64,000 bases of DNA from Pelagophyceae sp. CCMP2097 (taxonomy: Eukaryota; Sar; Pelagophyceae), in assembly GCA_026770575.1 (NCBI GenBank), contig MU657173.1:139931-203930 (forward strand). The letters run 5' to 3'. Shown piece by piece: positions 18,976 to 28,453 of the stretch. Below the pieces are notes generated by a model. The model was not told the DNA's origin. It made no database searches and was given only the letters and a program-made list of their open reading frames with translations. The position numbers and the translations under genes were made by a program. How positions within the stretch are numbered: the stretch's first letter is position 1; each line of letters starts with the position of its first letter.

Positions 18976-19572
18976 TTACTGGGGCAGGATGACGGCGTCG
19001 ATGACGTGGATGACGCCGTTGGTGCACTCGATGTCGGTCGTCACGACCTTGGCGCCGTCGACGAACACGCTGCCGTCCTTGACCGAGACCTTGAACTCCT
19101 TGCCGTTGACGGTGGCCACCGACTTGCCGCCAAGCGTGACGGCGGTGGCGGCCATGACCTTGCCCGAGACGACGTGGTACGTCAGGATGCCGGCGAGCTT
19201 GGCCTTGTTCTCCGGGAGGAGCAGCGACTCCACCGTGCCCTTGGGCAGCGCGGCGAAGGCGGCGTCCGTCGGCGCGAAGACGGTGAACGGGCCCGCGGAC
19301 TTGAGCGTGTCGACGAGGCCCGCGGCGCCGACGGCGGCGACGAGCGTGCCGAAGGAGCCCGCGCCGACGGCCGTGTCGACAATGTCCTTCATGGCCGCGG
19401 ACTGGACGGTGCGCACGGCCGACGTGCGCGGGGCCGTGAAGGCCGTCGCGGCCGAGGCAAAGAGGAAGAGGGCGGCGAACCTAGCAAGCGCGGTTGACGA
19501 CGCGGAGATTCGATAGCCCAAAAGCCCCAAGGGGAGTGAAACACGACGGGAATGGTTGCAGATTGCTGGCAT
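18976..19572 (-). CDS. Fasciclin (FAS1) domain protein with plastid-type leader
   Basis: A single FAS1 domain fills the C-terminal two thirds: [20 protein letters not shown], then [17 protein letters not shown] (H1 box), [10 protein letters not shown], and the H2-like end [14 protein letters not shown]. Such domains mediate adhesion or protein binding. Ahead of it lies a hydrophobic segment [17 protein letters not shown] followed by a basic stretch. The AFTAP site resembles the ASAFAP cleavage site of stramenopile plastid proteins, so the product may be plastid-directed; simple secretion is the alternative. The start is unsure: an acceptor-like TTGCTAG lies just before the hydrophobic segment, so a short first exon may be further upstream than 19572. 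Confidence 0.8.
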   Translation of the reverse strand: MPAICNHSRRVSLPLGLLGYRISASSTALARFAALFLFASAATAFTAPRTSAVRTVQSAAMKDIVDTAVGAGSFGTLVAAVGAAGLVDTLKSAGPFTVFAPTDAAFAALPKGTVESLLLPENKAKLAGILTYHVVSGKVMAATAVTLGGKSVATVNGKEFKVSVKDGSVFVDGAKVVTTDIECTNGVIHVIDAVILPQ

Positions 19573-20240
19573 CGCAGGCAGGAAGCACCCGGGGCGCTGT
19601 CGAGGCCCCGGCGGGGCCCAGGGCCCGCGGCGGGGGCGCGGTGACTCACATTGTTAGTTGAAGAGACGAGGAAGGGAACACGGAGTGGGGTTGGTGGATG
19701 GTAATTTGGCCACGAGTTCGAATTTCTTCGGATCGTGAACGTGGTTGCTAAAATAAAATCCAAAGTTTCTGGGTCTGCTTCTCGCGTGACGCGGCGACCC
19801 GACACGTGGAGGGAAGCGCGTGCAAAGCCCTCGAAGTAGATGGGGGAGCTCCACTGACCCTGGTGAACGAGGGTATCGAAGCACAAAGCGTGCCTGCACA
19901 CTCGGCCAACTAGGGACCTTGGCACAGATTCAATTTAGCGCGTGCGACTCCCCGCGGGCCCTCGAAGTGCATGTGATAGCGCCACGGACCCCGGTGAACG
20001 AGGGTGCACAATGAGTGCTCAGGTTAGCCTCAGAGGATTCGATGCGTCGCCGAATTTTGGCGAAACATAACACTGGACTCGGAGTCCGAGTCGGAGCGGG
20101 ACTCGGACTCGGACTCGGAGCTCGGACTGGACTAGGATTCCTAGATCTAATAATAATAATAATTTAGGAATCACAGGGCGGTGGGCCCCGGACTCTGAAT
20201 CTGGACTCCGAGTCGGACAAAGCCGTGCACGCGTGGTGCT
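19573..20240. other. Intergenic, repeat-rich, no gene seen
   Basis: The stretch holds two related blocks, each with CCCTCGAAGT...CCGGTGAACGAGGGT-like sequence, at about 19834-19872 and 19958-20005. A GACTCGGA-type simple repeat (20074-20131) and a run of AAT trinucleotides (about 20148-20163) follow. No gene is supported. Confidence 0.5.
20074..20131. repeat. Simple repeat of GACTCG/GAGTCC
   Basis: Short units of GACTCG(GA) and its partial inverse GAGTCC alternate, giving a small internally palindromic array. A related GACTCTG-type trace recurs near 20195-20216. Confidence 0.75.
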
Positions 20241-20344
20241 ATGCTGCCCAGCCGACGCAGCCTATGCCGGTCTCCTGGGCATTGGGCACTTCAAGGCAGG
20301 CGGCGGATTGTGCTCGATGAAGTGCCCCCCGACCAGTATCGTTC

Positions 20345-20596
20345 GTGGAAAGCCGTGCGTCGTCTCTCCTCCATTCGGGAGATGAGGATGAAGCATATTA
20401 TAGGGACCAGTTCCATCAAGGGGTCGCTTACAGATGGAGGGTCCGTCTTTGGGACATCTCCAGGAGAGTGCAGCGGACGAGCGGGTCCGCTACTAGTGCT
20501 GCTGTGACGCAGACGATTCGCCCACATTGGTCCTGCGAGCCCACTGGACACAATGGATCACCGCAGTCACTGGCGGCCCAGTGGACTGAAATGTGA
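20345..20596 (+). CDS. Possible remnant coding frame in a repeat
   Basis: The frame reads SRASSLLHSGDEDEAYYRDQFHQ, then YRWRVRLWDISRRVQ, which has the composition of a real protein, but no ATG, family match or intron signals could be found. Its 3' end lies inside the left arm of a long inverted repeat, so it may be a mobile-element fragment. Confidence 0.2.
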   Translation: MESRASSLLHSGDEDEAYYRDQFHQGVAYRWRVRLWDISRRVQRTSGSATSAAVTQTIRPHWSCEPTGHNGSPQSLAAQWTEM

Positions 20597-20703
20597 TGAT
20601 TAGACGTTATACTGGGAGAAAACGGAGCGAGTGCCGGGCAGGAGCGCGCCGAGTACCGGGCAGCCGGGAACGGCAGATGCCCGGCGCGGGGAGCGCGGAG
20701 AGC
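20549..20703 (+). repeat. Left arm of 155-bp inverted repeat
   Basis: The arm runs from CACAATGGATCACCGCAGTC to CGGGGAGCGCGGAGAGC. It matches the reverse complement of 27443-27597 with about one mismatch. It ends exactly where the run of Ns starts, so its true extent is unknown. Confidence 0.9.
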
Positions 20704-20772
20704 NNNNNNNNNNNNNNNNNNNNNNNNNNNNNNNNNNNNNNNNNNNNNNNNNNNNNNNNNNNNNNNNNNNNN
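20704..20772. other. Assembly gap (69 N)
   Basis: Undetermined bases directly follow the inverted-repeat arm. The gap length may be arbitrary. Sequence order and orientation across it rely on scaffolding. Confidence 0.98.
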
Positions 20773-20824
20773 TGGAATCATCATAGAAGAAGTTTTTGGT
20801 CACAGGTTCGAATCTGGTCGGCCG
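20773..20824 (+). other. tRNA-like 3' end fragment next to the gap
   Basis: The sequence GGTCACAGGTTCGAATCTGG followed by TCGGCCGCA resembles a T-arm plus acceptor end. The T-stem has at least one mismatch and I could not fold a convincing anticodon arm. The 5' half would lie in the gap. It could be a tRNA, a tRNA-derived repeat tail, or chance. Confidence 0.25.
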
Positions 20825-21458
20825 CAAAAAAAAGAAAAAAGAAATAGCTCAATAAGAAATAAAATAATAAAAATAAAGATAAGGAGGATTTGAAAGTTCA
20901 GCGATTAGTTAAATAATTTCAATTATTTACGTGGGCATTGCAATGGGATTTGGCTGTATCCTTCGGGTCCTCCGTGTGCCTCCGGCGCGCTCTTGTAATA
21001 GAAAACATTAACAATTATTTTGACGTGTTTGTGTTTACTTGTAGGGTTGGAGTGTGCGTGTGTTTACCTGCTGCGCGTTGCGGCGCTTCCGATTGCTTCC
21101 GACACGCTTCAGTTTCGGCCGAGCCGCGTCGAATCCGCGGCGGCCGGCGGGCTTGAGGCGCGCTGCGGGTGGGCTGCAGGTGGCCTCGATCCACCGATCC
21201 GCCGATCCGCCGATCCGCCGTCGCGGCGCAATGGCCGCAACGCTGGACGGCCATCCCGGTGCGTCAACGGCGGAGGCTCGACCCGAGTCGCGCGAGCCAC
21301 CTTTGGAGCCGCGGCATCGCTCTGAAGCGGCCGTGGGTCGAGGGGCCCCAAACGCTCGTGGCCACCTTGCGAGCAGCCTCTGACGCTCGCGGGTTGGTGA
21401 CGGGCGATTAGGCGCATCGGCCAAGTCCGATTTCGTGTTGCGGGGCGCGTTGAAAGGA
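20825..21458. other. AT-rich tract then GC-rich intergenic DNA
   Basis: Bases 20825-20930 are unusually AT-rich (A-runs, AATAAAATAATAAAAATAAA). The rest has a GATCCGCC tandem (about 21193-21220) but no gene I can support. Confidence 0.4.
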
Positions 21459-22260
21459 ATGAAAGGCGAATCGCGGCGACGTATCGAAGTGACGTTGGCT
21501 ACAGAACGACGCATCCAAGCCCGAGCCGACATCGCAATCGCACTTTCCAATTGGCTCTTGCAGATCAAAGCGCGTACCGAGGTCCGTGCAACGCGCGTGC
21601 CACGAGAGTTGACTGCATATTGAAAGCGCACTCTAGGTGACTAAAGAAACGGCAGTGGCCATCCTCGCCGTCCAGGCGGCGGAGCAGTCGCCCGTGGCTC
21701 TAAGGCGACTGGCGCTGGCGTACGAACGCGGCTGCGGCGTTTCAGGGGATTTGAAGAGGGCGCACGGATACATGCTGCACGCGGCAAACCTCGGCGACGC
21801 TACGTCCCAACGCTACTTGGCCGGCATGTACATCAACGGCCGCGGCTGCCCCGAAAACGAAGACGCGGCCTTCCGATGGTGCGTCCCACGCCCGAGCCGC
21901 GCCGTGGCCTCGTGACGTCCTCCGAGGCGGCGGCCTGCCCTTTTTGACGCAAGTCGACGCATGCAGGTACCGGCGCGCCTTTGACCAGGGCGACCTCAAG
22001 GCGCCGCTCGGCGTCCGCGTTCCCCGTCGGCGTTAGAGGAGTCGTCGTCAGAGGCTCAAAGTCGTCTGAGGCTAGAGCGACGCCCTTTGGGAGGCGCAGC
22101 GTCGTCGGGCGCGAGTCACCGTCGCCACCAGGCGCAGCTGGCTTTGGCGGATTGCTACGATGAGGGCGTCGGCTGCCTGCGCGACGCCGAAGAAGCCCGG
22201 AGGCACCGCGTCGCCGCTTTGATGGGGGAGTCTTTGGCTTCGAAGACTAAGTACGGATAA
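21459..22260 (+). CDS. Sel1-like repeat protein
   Basis: A small multi-exon gene with TPR-like Sel1 repeats, which usually act as protein-binding scaffolds. Exon 1 can start at ATG 21459 (MKGESRRRIEVTLATERR) and join across an intron ending CTCTAG (21634) to VTKETAVAILAVQAAEQS. Repeats read ALRRLALAYERGCGVSGDLK, then AHGYMLHAANLGDATSQRYL, then AGMYINGRGCPENEDAAFRW. After further introns, YRRAFDQGDLKAPLGV (near 21971) and AQLALADCYDEGVGCLRDAE (near 22132) continue the pattern. The stop is at 22258. Exact donor sites in 21880-22125 were not fixed. Partners are unknown. Confidence 0.65.
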
Positions 22261-22989
22261 CAAAGAAACACACTCTCCTGCTCGACGCCCCGCATTCCTG
22301 GGTTTGCTAGGTCCACCGGGCCACGTCCCCGGTTAACAAAGAAACACACACACACAAGTACACTGCCACAAGGGACCACCCGCCGTAGACGCCTCTGCGT
22401 AAACGTGCCGTCGCTCCTCGTCCCGTCGCCGACCTCGAGCGCATGGCCTCCTGCCGGCGCCTGGAGGATTGGGTGCGGAAGGAAGCGCCCGCGCGAGCCT
22501 CGGCAGCGACGCGGCGTCGACTCGTGCGCGTCCGGCTGACGCACCGCCCGGCGCACCGCGTTCGAGCGACGTCGTCCTCCTCGGATGACCCCACAGAGGG
22601 CCTCTGGGCTGACGCAATAGCGAACTCCTTGGCACGAGGCTGCCACTGCCACTGCCACAACACGTCGCGCCCTTTTGCGCAACCCCGCGCTGCGCGGACT
22701 GGCACGCCACGCCCGCGCCGCCTTTCTTCGTGGGGACTGCGGGCTGCCCGGAGCGCACTGAGCACGAGGGGAGCACACCGTGGCTCGGCACAGCGGGTCC
22801 TCTCGCGAGACAAATGCACACAGTGCCAGAAGCTCAACAAGTCTCTTTCGCAATTTTTCGCAGAACGGGGCAGTTCGGCGAAACCGCGCGGTCGCGAACC
22901 TCGTGTCCGTGCGACCAGGCGCAGCTCGTTTCGGGACTCCCAGAGGCCGAGGCAGTCGCTCCCCTAGAGTCCGGGGATCTCGGCGGGGT
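22261..22989. other. Intergenic; long open frames judged spurious
   Basis: About 730 bp. AACAAAGAAACACAC occurs twice near 22259 and 22334, the second followed by a short CA microsatellite. Long frames exist on both strands but are Arg/Ser/Ala-rich with no family resemblance. Confidence 0.4.
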
Positions 22990-25302
22990 ATGCTGCGCCC
23001 CTCATTGGTCTTCGCAGCGGTCACCGCAGTTTGGAGCGCCATGCGCATCACCCCAGAGACCGTCGCCAACGCGCACGCCGCGCACCACGACATGATGGTC
23101 GAAAGACGCAAGGCGCAGAACCAGCATTCGCAAGCCGTTAGACGAGTGCGTGTTGAGGCATAGTGAAAACGGAAGCGCCGAGGAGAAGCCCTGGACTTCG
23201 ACCGCAGGCGACGGAACCGGCGACCGCAGGCGACGGAACCAGCGACCATGGCCGACGTTGCCGCAAACGCGCGCATCTCCGCAATCGCTGCAGCGTTCCG
23301 CCTCGCCCGCGCGCCGCGGCCCAGGAAAGCCATCGAGTTCGCGCCGGGCGAGTGCGTTTACGCCTCTTTCGTCAGGGGCGCCGCCGAGCGTGCACGCAGG
23401 TACCGGGCGGCGTCGCGGCACATCTTCTTCGACTCGCGGCACAAGATTGTGCTCTGCGCGGTCCCGAAGGTCGCATGTACGGAGCTCATAAAGCTCATCT
23501 ACCGCCTCCGCGGCGACGCAAACTGGAAGAACGAGCCGCACTTCCGAACAGATAGTGAGCACACCGCCCTAAAACGCGCACAAAGACCGGACTGAGTGCA
23601 CCGTCCTACGACGCGCACTCACGGGGCGCGCTAGGCCCGAACTTTGTACGTCCTTTATGCGTCCTTGATCCATTCGCTCGCTTTTGCCGCGTCGCTGCTC
23701 GCTGCCGCCATCTCCACCCTCGAAACAGGCGCAGCTGCCGATTGAGGCTGCGAACAAGATTATGAACGTGCGTCTTTTCGGCGCTTTTCGGTGCAGACAT
23801 TGCTGCACAAACGCCGTCCAACGTTACTGCACAAACGCCGTCCACTAGGACCCACAATGGACAAAGGTCGCATTCCTGCGCGACCCCGCGACGCGGCTGT
23901 TGTCGGCCTTCCAGGACAAGTTTGTGAATGCGCCGAAGCGGGGGCTTTCCTCGAACTATGGGATCAAACTCTTCGGAAAGAAGTTAGCATTCCAAGATTT
24001 CGTCCTCCGGGTCGCTTCCAACAACACGTCCAGAAGGCGCCAAGACGGGTAAGCCGGAGGGAGATGTTGCCGTGCGAGGGACATTTGAAGCCCGTGCCAC
24101 GAATCATAAGTCGGACGGTCACGGTCACGCACCCGCTTAGCCTGCATACCTCGACGAACGCGCACTGGAAGCCGCAGGCGGCCATCTGCTCCCTGGAGAT
24201 GTTCTTGCCTGTCTACTCCTTTGTGAGTCTGCCTTCGCGAGTCGGGGGCCGACTACGGAAAAGAGCGTCGGAAAGGCATTCCGCCGCGGCCGCCGTCCGC
24301 CGCGGCCTCCTCCGCGCCGCGACGCCACCGCGCAGGTGGGCCGCTACGAGAATCTGCGCGAGCATTCCGAGTCGCTCCTCCGGTCACTCGGCCTGTGCGT
24401 CTATACACCCGCATCGCCTCGTCTCTCGTCTCTCGAGGACCGCCCGCCTCCTTGCGCCGATTCGGACCGCGGCGCGCGAGGCGGCGCGTAGGTGGGACGA
24501 GTTCGGGGCGGCGGGTTGGGTGCGTTTAGTCCTCTATTGCCTGATCTCAGCCTCTATTGCCTCTATTGCCTGATCTCAGCCCTCGCTTGCCAGCCTCTTC
24601 AAGACCTCTCCAATAAAACCCGCCCCGGCGGCTCGCGAGGCGCCAACTAGGCGCCGAAAAACGCGTTCGGGCGGACACCGGCCGCGACGCCGGACCGCGA
24701 GGCGCCGCGTCGCAAGTGACTTTGGCGTCCGAGGGGACGACACACGACACACGATGACACACAAAAAACTTTCGCCGTGAAAGTGCGAACGTGCCCTGCG
24801 CGGCAACCTTTAACAAAGCTCATGGCGGGGCGTCGCGGCCATTGGGCGCGCGGGGCCCCAGAGGGGCGTCTAATACTGTACAATGCCCTGAAAATGCCCA
24901 AAAATACCATAAAACCCGTCTAGGCGACATGCTCTTCGCCTCCAACGGCGCCGCGCCGCGCCGCTCAACGGCATTAGAGTGATGCCCTCTCTCGAAATGC
25001 TCTCGCAGAGTCTCGCAGAGGCGCCGGGGACGGGTGGCGAAGACGCACAAGCGCAACATAAGTGCACAACCCTCGCACTTCCAGGCGCTACGCACCGCAC
25101 GGGCGCCGACTCGGCGGCAGCGGGTCGGTACACGGCCGAGCTGCGGGCGGTGGTGGAACGGGCGTACGCGATGGACTACGACATCTTCCGAGCAACTGGC
25201 GCCTTTGTGAATGCCACCCCCGCCACCGGCGGCCGCTGGCACAGCAAGACCAAGCACCTCTGCCGAATCAAGCCGGGCGGCTTCGGCGAATACTGCAAGT
25301 AA
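22990..25302 (+). CDS. Golgi-type carbohydrate sulfotransferase (Sulfotransfer_2 family)
   Basis: A gene of about nine exons for a type II membrane enzyme that moves sulfate from PAPS to glycans. Exon 1 begins MLRPSLVFAAVTAVWSAM, a short signal anchor. The intron 23146-23229 joins it in phase to ATEPATMADVAANARIS. The 5'-phosphosulfate loop is LCAVPKVACTELIKLIYRL. The next exon is AQLPIEAANKIMN, then, after the intron 23768-23848, DPQWTKVAFLRDPATRLLSA (3'-phosphate site). Later exons give NAHWKPQAAICSLEMFLPVY, VGRYENLREHSESLLRSLGL and the final ATHRTGADSAAAGRY ... AMDYDIF, all family landmarks. The stop is at 25300. The acceptor sugar is unknown; sulfated mucilage is a reasonable guess for an alga. 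Confidence 0.85.
23803..23844 (+). repeat. Intron tandem duplication, 18-bp core x2
   Basis: CTGCACAAACGCCGTCCA occurs twice at a 24-bp spacing within the 81-nt intron 23768-23848 of the sulfotransferase. The second copy ends four bases before the acceptor. Confidence 0.9.
24531..24579 (+). repeat. Intron tandem duplication, 20 bp x2
   Basis: CCTCTATTGCCTGATCTCAG occurs identically at 24531-24550 and 24560-24579, with a partial copy between. It lies in an intron of the sulfotransferase that starts GTGCG near 24520. Confidence 0.9.
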
Positions 25303-25704
25303 AACGTTTCACATGACACCTCGAAGCGCGGAGAACCCCCCACAAAAGGTTTTCGGAGCACTCCTGCCGAGTCCTGCGCCACGTACCCGATCCGTGCGTC
25401 GCCGTTCGTACTCGCGTCTCACTCCGCCTCCGCGCCTCCCGGGCGGCCGTGCCGAAGTCTCGAGGCCCTTTGGCAGAGCGTTCGCCATGTTCCGGGAGCA
25501 CTCGACAACGAGTCCCTGCCGACAGCATCGAGGACCCTCCTGAGTGCAGCGGGAGGTACGGAGACCCGGGGCGCGTAGCGGCTCACGTCCCCCTGGGAGG
25601 GCATCCGGGAAGCCCCGCGCACTCCACGATCCGTCTCGAGTGCGTTGTTAAAAAGGGCCTCGCGGCGCGTCGTCGTGTGTGCATCGCCGTCGGCGGGTGC
25701 TAAC
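25303..25704. other. Convergent intergenic region
   Basis: About 400 bp between the sulfotransferase and RP2-like stop codons. No supported gene. Confidence 0.35.
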
Positions 25705-26973
25705 TTACATCGGCGGCGGCGGCGGCATGGCGGTTTCGGCCGGGGCGGGTGGCGTTAAGAGCTGGGCGTCGAAGACTAAAGCGTCCGGAGCGAGAAACTG
25801 TGTTGGGGCCACCGGGAGCGGGGCCAGCGACGCCTCCGCGGCCAGGTGCGCCTGCTCCGCCGCGTCCTGGGACGTGTCAAAGGCGAACGACATCATCGGC
25901 GCCGCTTCCCCGGCGGCGGTTGGCGGGGGCGCAAAGTTGCCGCCGTTTTGCGACGGCAGAGCAGAAAACGACCCGGGCTCCGGCTTGGAGATGCAATCCT
26001 CGCAGTCGCCGGATGGGAACCAGGCCTCTGCGCGTTCATCCACAGCGAGGTAGCGCCAGTTCTTGCCCGTCTTTTGGGCGTCGTTAAAGTCAAAAACACC
26101 CCACCACAAATTACATTGCGGGTCCAGGTTCCCAACCTTCATCAATTCCTTCTGGTTCGGGAAGCCGCCGCAAAACGGCGCAAAGGCGATGCCACTCGAA
26201 GTCTCGATGATGGGCTCCGTCTGCGAGTAGAGGTAGAAAGTGCAGTTGTGGCAGTCGCGAGTGCGGAGCTGCTTGCAGCACAAGTACAGAACGCAGTCCT
26301 TGCAGTCGCGGACGAAGACAGATTCGCGGCCGCAGCCGACGAAGATCTTGCAGCTGACGCATTCGTCTATAGTGACCATGTCCGTGAGGTCGCAGAGGGA
26401 GGCCTACGTTGCGCACGTTCTCCTTGGACGCGCCCCGCGCTCCGCACGCACCTCGCAGCCTTCGAGGTCGGCCATTTCGAAGTTGCTCCCGTCGACCTCG
26501 CCCGCGACCTTGGTCAGCGTCTCGCCTATGTCAGCGTCGCGCTCGGTGCGGCCCCGCGCGGCTGCGGCGGGCCTGACGCTTGTCCTCCCGAAAACGCCTG
26601 TGGGACCGGCGCACACGCGCTCGCCGCTCCTGCCCCCCGCCGCGCGGCCCCGACGGACCGCCGTCCGCGCGGCGCGAGGCGTGTTCGGGCGCGTCTTTTC
26701 GCACGTCTCTTCACGTACCTTTCTTGTTCTTGAAGCTAAATTTCTTATCAAATTCGTACTGCCGCAGCAGCCGCGCCTTGGTGAACACCGTGCCGTCCGA
26801 TGCCACCTACGACGACACGGCGTCGAAAGGGACCGCGGGCGGGCCACGCGACCACACGCCTCCCCGCGAGCACACGCCCGATTCACACGCCCGATTCGGT
26901 GGCGCGGCACGTCGGCGGCGCGGCGATCCGGCGCGGACGCAGCGTGGCGCACGAATTGCTTCGCGTCCGCCAT
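25705..26973 (-). CDS. RP2: RP2-like protein with TBCC/CARP beta-helix domain
   Basis: This is the homologue of retinitis pigmentosa 2, a GAP for ARL3 that unloads lipidated cargo at cilia. The start MADAKQFVRHAAS (26973) is followed by introns; an exon near 26710-26785 reads TVFTKARLLRQYEFDKKFSF, and another ends VDGSNFEMADLEGCEV. The last exon has the beta-helix: MVTIDECVSCKIFVGCG, SVFVRDCKDCVLYLCCKQLR, RDCHNCTFYLYSQTEPIIE, then FCGGFP. The conserved QLRxRDC arginine needed for GAP activity is present (KQLRTRDC). The C-terminal nucleoside-diphosphate-kinase-like domain of animal RP2 is absent. In its place is an Ala/Pro tail ending AMPPPPPM. The N-terminus shows no obvious myristoylation glycine. 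Confidence 0.85.
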
Positions 26974-27721
26974 GGTGCGCTGCGAGCTGACGTGCTGCGT
27001 GCCAACGGGCGGAGCAAGTGGGGACCGCACGGGGACGGACCTTGACCACCAGTGCTCACCGGGTATTTTATTTTATTTTACGTCGATTCTACCCGTCATA
27101 CCAAGTGCACTTCGGCCGCGCCGTGCGCCGACAAAGGCCACAGAGGCTGCAGCAGGTACGGCGCGAGGCCCAGGCCGTCCACGTCCGACATGGCGGCCGG
27201 GACGGCCTCGATTCGGCTCGAGACGTTTCCATCGAAAGACGTGCGCGCCCGTCTCTGTAAAAACTAGACTTCGCCTGAAATGTTACGAAGCTCTCGGAGA
27301 AGGGCACAACCACCCTCGTGCCATTTCCCCTACGGGGATTACCCGCTCGGCTTCACTTCTCCCCACCCCATGTTGCACAGAGAGCCATCGCTAAACCGTT
27401 CGGCGATACCGCGTTCCCGCTCATTCCGGACATGCGCCAGGAGCTCTCCGCGCTCCCCGCGCCGGGCATCTGCCGTTCCCGGCTGCCCGGTACTCGGCGC
27501 GCTCCTGCCCGGCACTCGCTCCGTTTTCTCCCAGTATAACGTCTAACCATCACATTTCAGTCCACTGGGCCGCCAGTGACTGCGGTGATCCATTGTGCTG
27601 GATGGCCCAGAGACGCTTGCCCGCAGGGCATTCGTTGCCTTATGAAACAGAGTCGGCGGGAGCCGAGATGCCTTTTGAGGGTCGACGGTGGCTGCCGCCC
27701 CCCTCGGAGTCTGCGCGCTCC
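26974..27721. other. Intergenic with inverted-repeat arm
   Basis: Besides the repeat arm, a + strand frame at about 27280-27440 reads VTKLSEKGTTTLVPFPLRG and IAKPFGDTAFPLIPDMRQEL, which looks protein-like but is unassigned and runs into the repeat. It may be a mobile-element remnant. TTTTATTTTATTTTA lies near 27063. Confidence 0.35.
27443..27597 (-). repeat. Right arm of 155-bp inverted repeat
   Basis: Reverse complement of 20549-20703 with about one mismatch. Here the sequence beyond the arm is known (AGCTCCTGGCGCATG on the minus strand), whereas at the left arm the gap begins. Confidence 0.9.
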
Positions 27722-28114
27722 TCAAGGCGTCGGCACGACCACGACGGCGCACGCACCGACGGTGCACACCGACATGCACGCGGCCTGTATCGCTGAGCAG
27801 GTGGCGGCGGCGCCCGTGATCCAGGCCCACCAGCCGATGGGGCCGGCCACCCCCGCGGCGAGACCCGACGACGCCATACACGTCACGTAGCCCGCGTTGC
27901 ACGCAGTGTAGCACGCCGCCACCGCGCTATTTGAATGTCGGGACGCAGCCGACTGTCGGGACGCCACCGGGAGGAAACGCAGCAACAGATAGGCACCCCC
28001 TGCGACAAGGAAGGTCACTGACCTGCCCGCTGCGATCAGGCCGCCGGCCGCGGGCACGCCGAGCATGAGCAAACAGAGCAGGCGGGCGGGCCGGGTCCAT
28101 GGTAGCTGCGACAT
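27722..28114 (-). CDS. Small cysteine-rich membrane protein
   Basis: Start ATG 28114 gives MSQLPWTRPARLLCLLMLGV, a hydrophobic leader, then a second hydrophobic stretch SVTFLVAGGAYLLLRFLPVA. The C-terminal half has regularly placed cysteines: ACYTACNAGYVTCMASSGLA, a Gly/Trp-rich stretch, then ATCSAIQAACMSVCTVGACA. This Cx3Cx6C ... Cx6Cx3C symmetry suggests disulfide-linked helices of a secreted or lumenal domain. I do not know the family. About 340 bp separate its start from the divergent secreted-protein gene at 28454. Confidence 0.55.
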   Translation of the reverse strand: MSQLPWTRPARLLCLLMLGVPAAGGLIAAGRSVTFLVAGGAYLLLRFLPVASRQSAASRHSNSAVAACYTACNAGYVTCMASSGLAAGVAGPIGWWAWITGAAATCSAIQAACMSVCTVGACAVVVVPTP

Positions 28115-28453
28115 GGAGCGTGTGTGGCTTGCAAGCTTGAACGTGTCTCCGGATAGGGATTCCTCGAGGGTTCGACACACGCAAGTTCCGGAAAGTCCTG
28201 TTCACATGAACTCTTCGAAACTTTTGCAGCGTGAAGCTGAACACGTTTGTCAAGAATTGCGTGATTTCCATCAATGTAAACTCGCCATCAGGCACACACG
28301 ACGGAGACGAGTCGTGGCCTGTGCAGCGTCTGTCCAGACTCATCTTCGCGGGCCCTTCTTTCAAGGCTCTTGCGTCCGTCCTTTTTCGGCGCGCAATCTC
28401 CGACGCTCTGATCAAATCCTCGACGCAACCTCGATCGCTGAAGCTTCGCGACG

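Noticed and set aside
20104..20163. AAT repeat as a possible origin or centromere element
   Set aside because: Only about five trinucleotides; too short to support any such role.
22155..23333. 392-residue minus-strand open frame
   Set aside because: Arg/Ala/Ser-rich, no domain resemblance, and it is antisense to exon 1 of the sulfotransferase and the Sel1 gene end. High GC makes long spurious frames common here.
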